From Beverwykella pulmonaria (taxonomy: Eukaryota; Ascomycota; Dothideomycetes; Pleosporales; Melanommataceae): a stretch of DNA of 64,000 bases. Shown in pieces: positions 20,657 to 33,384 of the stretch. Every line of letters begins with the position of its first letter. Within the stretch, counting starts at the first letter, position 1. The position numbers and the translations under genes are program-made. The stretch covers positions 1,474,477 to 1,538,476 of the forward strand of contig BCHH01000003.1 of NCBI GenBank assembly GCA_001599595.1. Reading direction: 5' to 3'. The notes below the pieces were generated by a model that saw nothing but the letters and a program-made list of their open reading frames with translations, ran no database searches and was not told the DNA's origin.

Positions 20657-22359
20657 AGGTGATCATCAATGATGTGGATTCAATATCTGAAATAGTAGTG
20701 AGCTATATACGACGATGAATACAAACCCCGGCATTGACGATGAGCATGGCCATCCTGATCGGATAGGCGCGGGATATAGAAACGCGCATCTTAAGAGTAA
20801 GAGTGGTCATAAAATGGTCGAGCAGGGTGCTAGCGTAGTGCGACTTGCATTCCCATTGGTCGTAGGTTTAAGGCCAGGATCGTGGCTTGTAAAACGGTTC
20901 ACTGTGAGGACTGTCCGAATAGCAGGTGATGCGAAAATATTGTGGGCGAGCGTTTCTGCAAATATCAGGAGAGTAATCGGAAAGGTAGTTCATGCAAGAT
21001 CATGCGCTCCATCAAACTCGGCGATCTAAATGCAGGACTAAAACGTCCTTGTCTGGGGCTATCATTGGTTAGTATGACTTCAATACAACAATGTGAGAGA
21101 GCCTATAGGATTTTTGCGAAAGACAATGTAAAAGCCCAGTAACTTATTTCTCTTTCATTTTGCTTGTGAAGCCAATGTATGCGAGCTCATGGTTGCCTCC
21201 TGATATAGGTCAGCATGTCGGCGCAAAGGAGGCAAAATGATCAGATGAAACGAAGCATATCCTATATCTAGTTAGGCATCCTCTATTGCGTAACAATAAC
21301 TTGCACGTGGGAAAGATGTAAACAGCGATTTACTCGACAGGAAGAGGCTTGTGCTGATGCTGTCAGCTCGACGCAATGATGCATATACTGAGTTGAATCG
21401 GGACACGCCCATTTGAGTCGCAACCTTCTGACCATAAGTCTCAACTCTCGACACAAATTGGAGTCGATAATGCCTTTATCGGATCAAGATGCGACGCCGT
21501 CGCGAAGCTGTTCTCATATTTTCCCTGCCAAATCCATACTCAAGGTAGAAGCGCAAGGCCCATGCGCGAAGGAATCGTATCCTTCACATCAGCTCGTATG
21601 TGATGCCTTGAGCTCGAGGCCGCAAACCACCGAGTTTCCAGAAACATTCCATGTGATCCTTTGCACAGCCGGATCCATCTCACAGCCCTCCATCCAAAAC
21701 GCCCATGCATGCAGGGTTTTCGAAACAGGAGGTCTCAGAAAGTCGGTGCGATGACACGAGAGCGTTAACTAAGACGAGAAATTGGGATCAGGGATAAGAA
21801 TGAGAGGGGAAACAGAAAGGAAGGAGGAAGTAGGTAGGACCCACTACGTCCTAGCGCGCTTGCTTAATCACACCTCACTCTACCACTTCTCTGCATCATC
21901 AACACACATTTATATGTGCAAAATTCCGGTTGCAGATGCATGTGAACTAGAGTTAAAAACGATCGATCAAGATTATTGATATAGGGAACAGAAACCCCAA
22001 CCCCGTTTTGGATCCCAATGCCAGCGTCAAATTACCTTGCCATATCCCCTCGCTATGCAAAAGGCACACTCTGACCCGATTTCGTTCCCACTCACTACTC
22101 AAGCCCGAGTATGCTGCAAACTAACCCGCATTATGTGCTCACAAGCACGCGCATCTCCCTTCTCTCCGAATCTCCATCTCCACACCACCCTCCACCCCTC
22201 CCCTCACGACCTCGTCACTGAACCCCAAAAAACCCACTCTTCGCCCACCTCTTCCGCTCACTTCCCGTAGCCCCATAGCTGCCTCCCCTCCCATTGCTAT
22301 AGCTTGTGAAGTCCCTCTCCGGCTTGCCCGTCGCCCCATTGAACAGCCGCCCATTCGCG
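20657..22359. other. 1.7-kb intergenic region, no gene seen
   Basis: Several short open stretches occur on both strands, none with recognisable motifs or splice-linked continuation. The part at 22140-22260 is CT-rich on the plus strand. Confidence 0.4.
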
Positions 22360-23903
22360 TTACTCCTGTTCGCCTGCTTGCTCGCTAGCCTCGCCAACTT
22401 CCCGCATCTTAACACCGATTTGCATACCCATACCTATATCCATACCCATAGGTAACGCAGGCATAACCCCCACCGGTAATCCACCTCTGGCTTCTTCCAA
22501 ACAAACGGCTCCCTGCACAATTTCACAGCGCGCTGCTTCTGCAGATCTCGGTTTACGCTATCGAGGCGCTTTTCCCAGGCCAGGAACGTGAGTTCTTTGA
22601 ACGCAGTGCGGAAAGTAGAGAATGCCCCTTCATACGACGAATTCGTTGGCGAGAGAAGTGAGCGGTACGGCTGTTCCTGGCACGGAGGTAGATCGGGAGG
22701 GCGGTTGCAGGAGCGATATTGCATGTAGGAGTTCTGGGTACATAGAAGTCTTACTGCCGCCGCCTTCAATTTCGGCGTGCATATCCGGAAGTTGAGTAAC
22801 ACTCATCTCTGGGGACCCAACAGTGGGGATAGCGGGCGGTGAATGCCGCACGAACGTGCAATAAAGGTGCGGCTTGGTGTTGGACTCATAGACGCGGAGT
22901 TGGTACTGTGCGAAGATGTTTTGGTAGAGGTTTGTGCGGAGGAGCGTGTAAGAGTACTCAAACCCCGTGCTGTCAAGGTAGATGCGGTAGTTGTCTGTGA
23001 GTTTCTCAGTATGGGGTAGACGTTTCGAAGCCGGGGTCTTGCGATAAGCGAATTTGGGCTTGGGAACAATCGGAAAAGGGTGGAATGGCGGTCGTGTGCT
23101 GGCCACGTGCGGCTGGTGGTGCAAGCTTGAGCGGAGGAGAAGAGGGAGACATAGGAGCTGACTGTATAGGCATGGAACCCGTCTCCGCAATGACCTCTGC
23201 CTGTCTAGACACTGGTGCCTGTCCTAAAGCCTTAACGCCTGTACTAGCCTTCTTTGCTGTGACCTCGGCCTCTCGAGCCTCCCTCCTCTTCCTCAAGTCC
23301 TCAAGCTCAAAACAAAGAACCCACCCCTAACCCTTGAAGAAGACGCGCGAGTCGCAGAAGAGATAGGGGAATTCGACGTACCTGAGCGCGTTTCCTCACG
23401 GGCTAGAGCGCAGTCTTTGTTAAACTTGAGACCTGTGGTGCGTTAGTGTTGTACTTCTATTGAATAAATAGGGCAATGAGGATGAGGAATGGGGTGTAGG
23501 GAGACAGACCGTCGGCCATTTTGCCCATCTTGATGAACTTCTTCATCTTCCGCTCCTTGCTGATCTCCGTCCAAGTATATTTCCTCCCAGCCAATTTCCG
23601 CCTTCCTTGCAGACTATCCTCGAGCCAGTCGTACGGGACCGCACCTACTCGAAGCGCCGTCTATACTGTATGCATATTAGCATCACAACCTTTACGGCCC
23701 AATCTGGGGGTTTGCATACCTGCCTCAACATCCTCTCTCTTCTTCCAGTGCTCTTTCGAGCAGATCAGATGCATGATTCCTTTCGTAGCGCGCGGAACCC
23801 ATTTTCCGCCATTGTTCTCAACCCACTTCTTGATTTGGTCGTGACCCTTGGAGGGCCCGGCGTCGCCGGAGGCCGAATTGATGAGTTTGGAGAGGGTACC
23901 CAT
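22360..23903 (-). pseudogene. BRCT-domain protein gene with frameshifts
   Basis: From M-G-T-L-S-K-L-I at 23903, exon 1 encodes a BRCT start (W-V-E-N-N-G-G-K-W-V-P, then T-H-L-type H-L-I-C-S-K-E-H-W-K-K). It joins exon 2 (V-P-Y-D-W-L-E-D-S-L) only if a GC-AG intron at 23723-23661 is used. Exon 2 continues with K-Y-T-W-T-E-I-S-K-E-R-K-M-K-K-F, then an ordinary intron, then K-D-C-A-L-A-R-E-E-T. After F-C-D-S-R-V-F-F-K-G the frame is lost. Further segments (D-Y/N-Y-R-I-Y-L-D-S-T-G-F-E-Y-S-Y; A-F-K-E-L-T-F-L-A-W-E) need one-base shifts near 22640 and again near 22475 to reach a Met/Gly-rich tail ending at 22360. BRCT domains bind phosphoproteins in DNA repair. This copy is probably dead, unless the shifts are assembly errors. 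Confidence 0.6.
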
Positions 23904-24335
23904 CGTGTAAGAGGGGTAGAGCGTTGGTCGTTGGCGTGTTGGAGTGGCGGCCTGGTGTTTAGAGTTTAGAGAGCTGGAGTAGGATTTGTGGAGAGGTTTG
24001 AAATTGGGCGGTGAGTTGAGAAGATAACGGGCAGTTGGGAAGAGCAGCGCGCGAGGCGGCGAGTAATTAAGATCCAAGTGGGAGGAAGAGAGAAGATTGG
24101 ACAAGCGAGAGCTATTTTACTTGTAGCGCAGAGATGGGCACGGCGACATGAGAGAGGAGTGAGTGATAAATGACTGAGAAAATGGGGATGGCGGATGTAG
24201 TCCCAGATGCAGATGCGGAATTAGGAAGACGCAGAAAGTATGCTATCAGTACTAGATCGTGGAGCTGATTGAGACCGAAGGTACAATAACAACACTTTTG
24301 AACTCTATATTCTATATTTTCAAATTTTGCCGTCT
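23904..24335. other. Intergenic region between BRCT gene and trpC
   Basis: It holds the upstream region of the BRCT gene and the 3' flank of trpC. An in-frame extension of the BRCT reading frame to 24104 is less likely to be translated. Confidence 0.45.
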
Positions 24336-26710
24336 TCATGCCCCCTTAGCAGCCTTCACGAAAGCCCGTATCTTATCCAGACTCTGCTGGCCATTCTCTT
24401 CCACACCACTACTCACATCTACGACCTTAATCCTACTCTGGTACTGATCCAGACCGGCTAGCACCTTCTGTACGTTGTCGGGATCCAAACCCCCAGCTAG
24501 CATAACCTTGACACCTTCATCTTTTGCTAGAAACTCCTTGACATCTGTCAAGTCCAGCTGCTGTCCTGATCCACCGGCACCAGCATCTAATAGGGGAAGA
24601 GAATGATATCCTCGTAGCCCAATGCCAATATCCTTAGGACCGAAGGCTCTGATGACAGGAACAGGTACTAGCTTTGACCACTCAAGGGGCTCTGAGCCGT
24701 GGAATTGCACAATGTCGAGGTTGAGTAGCCGTTGCTGTTCTAGTACGTAGTCGAGCGGCTGGTTCCGGAATACACCAACAAGAAGAGCGCGATCCGAATT
24801 GGACACAAAATGCGATGCAGCATGCTCAAAGAAATCCAAGGCAGACTTTGAAGCTGTCAGTGTCGAGTCTTTCGAGCATTGTAATTTCTTTGTGCTGTGG
24901 ACGACATCGGAAATCGCCAATGCCGTCTCAGTCGATACTGTCCGTGCCCGTCCTGGGACCAGAATCATCCCAATGAGATCGGCTCCAGCTTCAATCGCGG
25001 TTTTGGCAGCTTCGGCGCTGCGAGTCCCGCATATCTTTACCAGAGGGGCCGAGGGTCGTGCGAGTGATGACACCGTTGTGCCACCGAGAAGCTCCGAAAT
25101 AAATTGTGCTGTGTCCGACGCTCGCATCAGTGCCTCGCCGACTAAGACGGCACCAACACCACTCTGAATGTACGGTTCAACATCCTTAGGGCCTGCAATG
25201 CCGCTCAAAGCGCATACAATGGTTTCTTTTGGGACCATGTCCATCAGACGGCTCGTGGTCTCGAGATCGACTTCAAAGTTGACGAGATTACGGTTATTGA
25301 CCCCGATTACCTGTGAGCCCAAGTTCACGGCGGTTTGCATCTCCTCGACATTCTGGACTTCGACCAAGGGCTCCATTCCGAGAGACTGGGAATACAGGTA
25401 CAATCGCTTCAAAAGGGCCTCGTCCAACATTTTCACAATCAACAAAACGGTATCAGCGCCGGCCAATCTTGCCTCGAGAATTTGGTACTCGTCAAAGATG
25501 AACTCCTTTCGCAGCACTGCCGGCCGGTTTGGCATGCCTTCGAGGCTTTGTCGCACCGCCCTCAAATCATCAATGCTCCCCTTGAACCATTCCGGTTCCG
25601 TGAGCACCGAAATAGTGCTCGCACCAGCCTTTGCATATTTGCGAGCTTGAGCGGGTGCACAGGTGGACAGTGAAATGATGCCCTTGGATGGGGAGGCGCG
25701 CTTGATTTCTGCCATGAGCGAAAGACGGAAGGGCGATTGCCTGAGTCTCTGCGGGAAGGGGATCTGGGGCGGTGCTAGATTGAGGTCATAGGAGGCTTGC
25801 AAGTCGCTCGGCCTTTGGGAGGGAATCTTCTTCTGTTCAGCGATGGCGGCTTTGCGGTGTTCATAGATCTTTTCCAAGATGGACGCTTGCTTGTGCTTCT
25901 TGGTAGTTCCGTTGGCGGTGGACGATGCACCACTAGCGATTTCTCCCACTGCCATGGCATGGGCCTTCTTGGATAGCATCTCATTCTCGGCCCACGTCCC
26001 GCCTTGCATTTGCAGGAAGTTCTTCAGCATCAAGCGGCCCTCGGCAGTCAGGATGCTCTCCGGGTGGAACTGCACGCCCTCGACAAGGAACTCTTTGTGC
26101 CGTACACCCATTATGACGCCCTTTCCCCCGTCTGGGCCTGCGGCGATCCAGGACGTGACTTCGAGGCAGTCCGGGAGGGTTGGATGGGTGCCGGCCAGTG
26201 AATGGTACCTCGTTACAGGAAGGTCCTGTGGGATGCCGGCGTAGACTCCCTTTCCGTCGTGCCTCAGAGGGGACGTCTTCCCGTGGAGGATCTCGCCGGT
26301 GACATCGACGTGGCCGCCGAAAGAGTAGAATATGCATTGCCTACTCGCATTAGTCCGGGCAACAAGGAGAGCGGGGGTGAGGCAACGCACTCTCCCATGC
26401 AGACGCCGAGCACGGGAATTTTGCCGCTGAAATGCTTGATCGCATCGTTGCTGATGCCAGCATCGCACCCCGGGTGTCCTGGGCCTGGGCTGATGACCAG
26501 TTGCGTGGGCTTCTTTGCGACGAGCTCGTCCAGGGTGATCTCGTCGTTGCGGAAGACAGTCACATGGGCGCCTTCGAGCACGAGATACTGGTACACATTC
26601 CAGGTGAAGGAGTCGTAGTTGTCGATGAGGATGAGGTTGGAGGCGGTTGCAACGGGCGGGGAGGGGTCTGGATGGCGGGGAGAATGGTCGATGAGTCCTA
26701 GGTGGCTCAT
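24336..26710 (-). CDS. trpC: Trifunctional anthranilate synthase amidotransferase / IGPS / PRAI
   Basis: Exons at 26710-26391 and 26340-24336 are joined by a 50-nt intron (ACTAATG branch). The splice falls inside the amidotransferase active site and restores G-V-C-M-G-E-Q-C; the product is 774 aa. Residues ~25-220 are the glutamine amidotransferase (nucleophile Cys104; V-Q-F-H-P-E-S carries the His-Glu pair), supplying ammonia to anthranilate synthase. Residues ~250-510 are indole-3-glycerol-phosphate synthase ([23 protein letters not shown]). Residues ~535-774 are phosphoribosylanthranilate isomerase (V-K-I-C-G-T-R, V-Q-F-H-G, D-V-S-S-G-V-E). This domain order is the standard filamentous-fungal arrangement. 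The gene is divergent from NUP188 across 384 bp. Confidence 0.97.
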
Positions 26711-27094
26711 GGCGGCGACTGTGCGGGCTGGTATATATATATGTGGCAGGAGAGGGAGATCAGGGCGGAGGGTACAATTGAGGTGCAGGTGTGCAGGTGC
26801 CCGGGTGCCCAGGTGTCCTCACAGCGCAGCGTGAGTCACCCTCTTATAGCCGCGTAGCTGTGTTCTGGTGGTGGTAAATTTCCCAGGGTGCGGGAGGGCA
26901 TCGGAGGTTGCTCTTGCCCTCCGCGCGACGCTTGGACCAGCAACTCCCCAGCTTTCGCGCCAAGGCAGGATAGTTCGCGGTGCGCGACAACATTTGTTCG
27001 TGCATGCCAAACCATTGCTCTCCACCACCACCTCCTCCCACAGCCCCTATATGGCCCACCGATAACCGCCTCACCAGCGCACCCCGGCGCAAAC
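26711..27094. promoter_or_regulatory. Divergent trpC/NUP188 promoter region
   Basis: A TATATATATATG run ~25-35 bp upstream of the trpC start (around 26730-26742) may act as its TATA element. No individual binding site was assigned with confidence. Confidence 0.4.
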
Positions 27095-30000
27095 ATGGCC
27101 CCCGTCCAGGCACAGCCCCCGGCCGACCTCGATCTCGCGCGGTGCTTCAAGGGAGAGCAACAGCTTGTGTATGTCAGAAACGCCGCCCTCTGCTGGATCC
27201 TCGTGCACTGACAGCCACAGATCGTGGGATCTCGTGTATAGCGCCCTCTGCGAGCCCGAATCCGCCTCCAAGAGCAAGCCCCTGCAGGACTTCTTGGCCC
27301 AGGAAGAGAACATCCAGATCCTCAGCCGCCCGTGGAAGCCGTTCCTCCAGCCCTCGGCGCATGAGAAGGCCAGATACGAGGCCAAAACGGCACCCATTAG
27401 CGTTACGCCCTCTCCGGACAGCTTCTACAACCTCGATGAGATCAAGGCCGACAGCCTGTGGCTGTCGCAGCAGGCCCACATCTCCGAGTATGCAGCACTA
27501 CGCCTGGTTATGGTGGAATGGCAAGCCCGGCCAGCGATCCAGCTTCTGAGCGGACTCACAAAAGAGGAGGCCTTGAGCGTCCAGGACGCTGCCGGCCTGT
27601 CCAACCTCGGCGCGTCCGCCTTCGTGCCCAACTCGTCCATCCTGTCCGCGCCTTCTGGCCTCGCCCTGCAGTCCGATGCGCAGTTCGAATCGTCCGACCA
27701 GCGGAGGCTCCGGATCATCGACGTATACCACTCCAACCGCGTGTCTGTCCTGCGCATCAGCCAGCTGCTCATAACCTGGGGCGCCGCCAAAGAACTGAGA
27801 TCAACGTGCGGCAGCGACTACCGAGTGTCTGTCGATTGGCTTGAGAACTTAGGCCGGGTCATTGCAGAAAAGCAGAGCCTAAGGTCGTCCAGCCGCGCAG
27901 ACTCCGAGGCGCTGAACTACTGCATTCGATCTGTGGATGAAAAGCTGGAATCGCTGGATAACGGCTACGCATGGGATGTCTCCGAGAGCATCCTGGAAGC
28001 TGCGTCAGAGAAATGGATGACTGGCCAAGTCACGGAAATTGTCCACATGCTGCACATCGCCCTGGTACACGCCGATCTGTTTACAGACAAATTCGTACCA
28101 GCCGCCACCATTGAGCAATGGTTCACGTCCATGTCGAACCGGAATTTCTTTGTGGACCCCCAGCTCGTAAGTGGAAGCGCAGTCTCTTGTTGTGCTGTCT
28201 GTCTAACGCCTAATCTAGCCTTCTCCAAGTCAGCAACATCTTGTTCCGCTTCTACAGCTGCTCACTTCTCTTCTGTCTCTTGCTGTACTCAAAGTGAACG
28301 TTGTGCTCGGCGACCTGGAATCCGGGGAATTCACCTCGTGGGAGCCTTCCACATACCTTCTCAACAGCGTTCTGCTGGAAACCATCACCAACATTTTCGG
28401 TTACGCAAAGCAGCTCGGGCCAAGCCCTGCTACTCCGCCTGCCTTTGCTTGGGCTATCATCACATGGAGACTTACCGCTCAAGCGAGCGAGCTCGAGTCC
28501 GATCGAGAACATCTCCTGGAAGGCCAGGTTGGCTCCAGAGAACCCGCTTCCGCGCCCTCACCACTAGAAGAAGCGGTCCTTGCTTTCAGTAGACTCGAGA
28601 GCAGCGATCTATTTGACAAGAAATCGCCGTCTCAAGACCTTGCTGAATCCTGCTCAGCATTCCGCGTTCTCGACCTAATCACTCAGCTGGTCAATATCGG
28701 AATGTCTGCTTTCGGAACCGCTGTCGACCAAATCTCCCGCGATAGATTCAGATTCCTCCTTCTGCAACTGCTGCGTGCTGCCTTGAGCAGCGAAATAGTA
28801 GCCTATGGCCCGGAACTCATCCTATCCGCCCATGCTATCATGTCGGGGGACAGGACGTTTCGCAAGTGGATTGGAGACGATGCTCGGCGGCACGCTGATC
28901 CTATCGTTGCCATCTTCCTCAACGATCGTTATGTCCTTCGCTCCGTTCTTCTAGACGAGGCCCGTTTTCGCTATCCTTACGAATTGATACCCTTCCTGAA
29001 ATTCTTCAGCGCGTTAACAAGAGGCGAGCACTCGGACCATAACGGGGTGCCCTCTGTGGCAGATGAGCTTGTAAAGACGAACACGTTAATGCAACGCCTA
29101 CCTAATCGATTTAGAGAGTATACTTCTATTCGCGAAGAAGAAAACGCGAATTACATAGCTCTGTCCGTGGAGCTGCCCCAGTTTGCCATCGCTACTACAT
29201 CAAGCTTCAATGGTCCGCGCAGATTGTTGGCACCCAGTGCGCGAGCCGATATCCAAGACTCCATGGTTATTCCCGCTGGTACAGAAGGAAAAATCGTGGA
29301 CGACGGAACGCAACCCTTTGTCGCCATATGGAATTATCCTCATTCGGCTTTGGAATATATGGTACAGCTACTGTCGACCTACATGGTTGGGAATATCAAG
29401 GTGGAATACGCCAGCCAACAACCGGCCTCCCTTGAAAGTGTGACAGAAATCATTGGCCTTCTGAGCGATTTGCTACACTCATCGTTACGATCATCTGCGG
29501 CACAGGGTGAACGACCTTTTTGCTCCACCGACTTGTTGGACGCCATCGACATTGGCATCGATCGCAATCAAGACACGGTGAACATAGTTCTTGCCATCTT
29601 CGAACAGGAGCTCCTTCGCCTATGCCAAGATCCAGGGAATGAGGGCTCTCTGGAACTCCTCGTGAACTGCACGCATTTTCTGCAAGCATTGATTGTAATT
29701 GCCCCGAATCGAGTGTGGCCTTGGCTAGCTCGGGGCCGACTTTTAGAGACAGATGGCAATGGAGGTAGCCTGGCTACCATTTTAATTGGAACAGAAATGG
29801 TCCTTGGTCGTTATAACTTTCTCATCGGATGCATCCAGCTCTTTGAAGCGCTGGTCAAAGATGCCGTCTACAAATCCGTCGCTCGTCGAGTTCCAAGCAA
29901 AGCGTTGACTCGTCTCAACGGCAATACCGCGAAGACGGCCGAGAGTGGCACCTCTGACAAGGTCATTAGCAATACGCTGCTCGTCTTTGGAAGGACACTG

Positions 30001-32808
30001 GCAAGTATCTTTGAAGGATCACTAAATTGGAAATACGTTCGCATAGAGGACCGGCTTGAAATCAATATGGGAATATGCAGAGCGTTCCATGATATTCTAA
30101 AGCTTGCATATGGCACCGATGATTCGCCAAATCTGTCTTCCAAGATCACCAGAATCGTGGCTCCCACTGCCGAATACATAACAGAGCTTTATCTGTCGAA
30201 GTCCGACAACGATCTAACAACAAACCCAATATTGGCGTCCTTGCTCTCCGGAGCGGATTTGACTAAATCTTCTTTATTGACAAGTTCAGCGTCTTTATGG
30301 AAGGACCAAACCCACAGAACGCTCGAGTTCTCTCGAATTCTTGTCCGTGTCGCGATTCTCACCAATAGGCCTTGGACACATCTGGAACAGCAACTCTTCA
30401 AAGCAACCCCGCTGCTAGCACGGCTGTACGCCACAAACGATGGCTGGAAATCTCCAGTTTTGCTTCTCTTAGAAAGCCTCGTTCGTGGCGCTGTTCGGGT
30501 CGCAGACTCAACCCAGATGGAGAGCACAGAGAAAACAAAGGCTCGACAAGAACCGCCCTCCCTCCTTGGTCATTTGGGCCCAAGAACCGCAAAGAACTTT
30601 CTCAGTATCTTGTCTCAACTAGATGAGCCTTTAGAAATGGTAGATATCCAGACCGATATATGGAATCTTCTCTCTTCAGTCGTGACTTGCAAACAGCAAT
30701 GGTTTGCATTGTATCTACTGACTGGCAACACACCACGGGAAACTCTTAGGAGTAAATCGAAAACCGGATCGCCGTCGTCAAGAAACCAGGCGCTTCTCAC
30801 CCGAGCGCTAATTGCGCTTTCCAGACTGGATCCAGAGAAGCCTACCAGGCCTTGGCCACTATATACGGCAATGCTGCAATTCGTTTCGTTCTCCCAGAAC
30901 AACTGGTCCTGGGCCATGGGTGACCTGCGGCAGCACAAGGAGTTTATTCAGCACCTACTTACCTTCTTGAAGTGGTTGGGACAACAGCCAAAGGACCCCA
31001 AGACGGAGATCGACGTGTGGAACCGCTCTTTGCAAAACAAGTTCGCATCCGTCGTATGTGAAATTCTCGCCATGTACCTTCACAGCTCTCGCCAGATAAA
31101 CGACGTCACCCCTCTGAACGACATTGTTCCAAGCTTGAAGTATTTGGAGGAGAATGCACTAAGATTGCCGTCGTACAACGTCTCACTTCACTCCAACCTG
31201 AAGCACAACATCGAGGCAAAGATACCAGGTGTTACATTGGCCAACTTGAAACGGACGACGCTGTTTCCCGAAACTTTTGGACCAGTGTTCTTTTACGACG
31301 TCACTCAAGCCGATGATTTTCTCGGTTTCGATAGCAACTGGACTGGAACGCGATCATCTGGAGGATTCCGGGCCGAGGTTTTCAGAGCGAACTACAACAT
31401 CGGGCTTGTAGAATCCCAAGTCCTTCTCCTCCAAAGCTGGAAACTACTTGCCGTGGAATTGGGCGAGGTCTTGACTAGGGATGAGCGTCTCCCACCAATC
31501 CTCATAAAGGTTGTAGAAGGCTGTATGGTGGCGAACGCGAATTCGAATCTTCCAGAGGCGTTGTTTGGACAGCTTATGGTACTGCGCGCTGATCTGGCGT
31601 TCGTGCTACTCAAGAAGATGGTAAAGGGAAAGGTTAATGCCAAAGAACCACGGCGGTTGCTCACTCCCATCTGGGATGCCATCCGTGCGTCTACTTCCGA
31701 CTTCGACACTGTATTCTCCAGTGACCAGGTGCACTACTACCGCACTCTGCTGAAGATACTCTACCTCTCTCTCCAGTTCTTCCTCCTCCCAGACTCTGAC
31801 AACTCTGAAGACCAATCTTTCCGCTCAAGTTTCCGAGGCACCCTACCCTCCAGTAGCAAAACTCTTGTTGAACCAGTCTCGAATCAACTATTGGAGATAT
31901 TATCAGAGACAATAGCCAAAGGCTTCCGCAGCCTAGCCACGCAGCTACACTCCGAGCCATCCACCGTTTCTCCCTCGGACTTCGCCCTTCTAACCGCTCT
32001 CTTCCAAAATATTATTGCTATCCCCGAGATGAAAACTTGGCAAATGCAAGCTGCTCTCCTCTTCTCAAACAGTAACACGATCCGATACGCAACCAGCCTC
32101 TTCTCATGGTCCGACCGCCTTATCATCTCCAACAGCGACGTCGCGGATCCAGTCTACGGAGAGCTAAGCCTCCTCTTCATCCTCTCACTCTCTAGCATTG
32201 ATGCGCTTGCTGAGACCATGGCTGTTGAAGGTATCCTGAGCCAACTCAATACCGCGAACCTGATGAACTATTACCGTCGACCTGGGGGTATGTCACCATT
32301 CGACTCGCCCCCGCGTCTCCATTCTATCTGGACCAAAGGCATTCTACCCCTATGCCTCAACCTGCTCCACGCCGTCGGCCCCGCGATCGCAGGCGAAATC
32401 TCCTCTTTCCTCAACCAATTCCCCGAACAACTGCTCCGTGCCTCCAACGCGCTCAACTCGCGCACCGCGACCAAAATCTCTCTCTCCATCGCGTCCGAAA
32501 TCCAATCGCTATCCCTCATCTGTCGTATTCTGGACAGTTATCGTGCGCAGGGCCCGAGGTTGGGCGTGGTGGTCAGTGAGATTGGGAATTTGGAGTGGGA
32601 TAAGGAGGTCGTGAAGGAGGATATTGAGGGATGGATGGCGAGGAGGGCGAGTCTGAGGGAACGGATTGTGGTGTGTGATGAGGGGGAGGAAAAGTTGTTT
32701 AATTTGAAGTTGGGCGGGGATGGACCGGAGAATGAGTTGGAGAAGAGGGTGTTAGGTGAGTTGGAGGCTGCGGGGGAGTGCTTGGGGTTGGGGAAGGGGA
32801 GTCAGTAG
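27095..32808 (+). CDS. NUP188: Nucleoporin Nup188
   Basis: Three exons (27095-27168, 27221-28166, 28219-32808) with two 52-nt introns (GTATGT and GTAAGT donors) give 1,869 aa, the usual size for fungal Nup188. The protein is an alpha-helical solenoid without catalytic motifs. Recognition rests on length, the N-terminal block (W-D-L-V-Y-S-A-L, S-R-P-W-K-P-F), and the overall Leu-rich helical pattern. Nup188 is a large scaffold protein of the nuclear pore inner ring, paired with Nic96 and Nup170-class subunits, and influences passage of inner-nuclear-membrane proteins. The short first exon makes the start codon less certain than the rest. The paralogue Nup192 is an alternative, but length and N-terminal pattern favour Nup188. 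Confidence 0.85.
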
Positions 32809-33384
32809 GGAGAGGGTCAGAGAGAGCTGTGAACAAGGTGCAGTACGGTTTGGACGATGTATTGGAATGTACCGTTGGGAATGGGTCAGCATAAAAGCAA
32901 GGAGTTTTTTTTTGGGGGGAAAGCGAGCGAGCGTGGCGATATCTTTTCTTAGACCAATCTTGTAGGAGATTTTTAGTACCTATTTGTACTAGTAGGAAAT
33001 CGCGATCTTGTGACCTTGGTATACTTTGATCTATTCGTGTTGAATACTGTGTTCTGTGTTCTCATTTTTTTTCATTATGGTTGTTTGTCATGTCGATATG
33101 CCACATTCATCAACGAATTTCTTCCAAGTAGAGACTGACTTCATTATATTCATGTTACAGACTAGTAGCAAACAATGAGACGAGCGGATACATTTCAACG
33201 CCGGAAAACGCCAACCAGCACACGTATACCGCCCTGGAACACCAACCGACCAACTCGCTCAAATGCAATGAGGATAGAAACACACCAGAGAAGCGCCCGG
33301 AACCGTTTTGTACACCCAAAAATACAGATAGGTCACCGACAGCAATACTCACTATCTTCCTCAAGCGAACCCACCTAGGAAGTC
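32809..33384. other. Convergent 3' flanks of NUP188 and the homeobox gene
   Basis: T-rich, with 3'-UTR-like sequence (TTTTTTTTTGGGGGG near 32910). No gene is seen. Confidence 0.5.
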
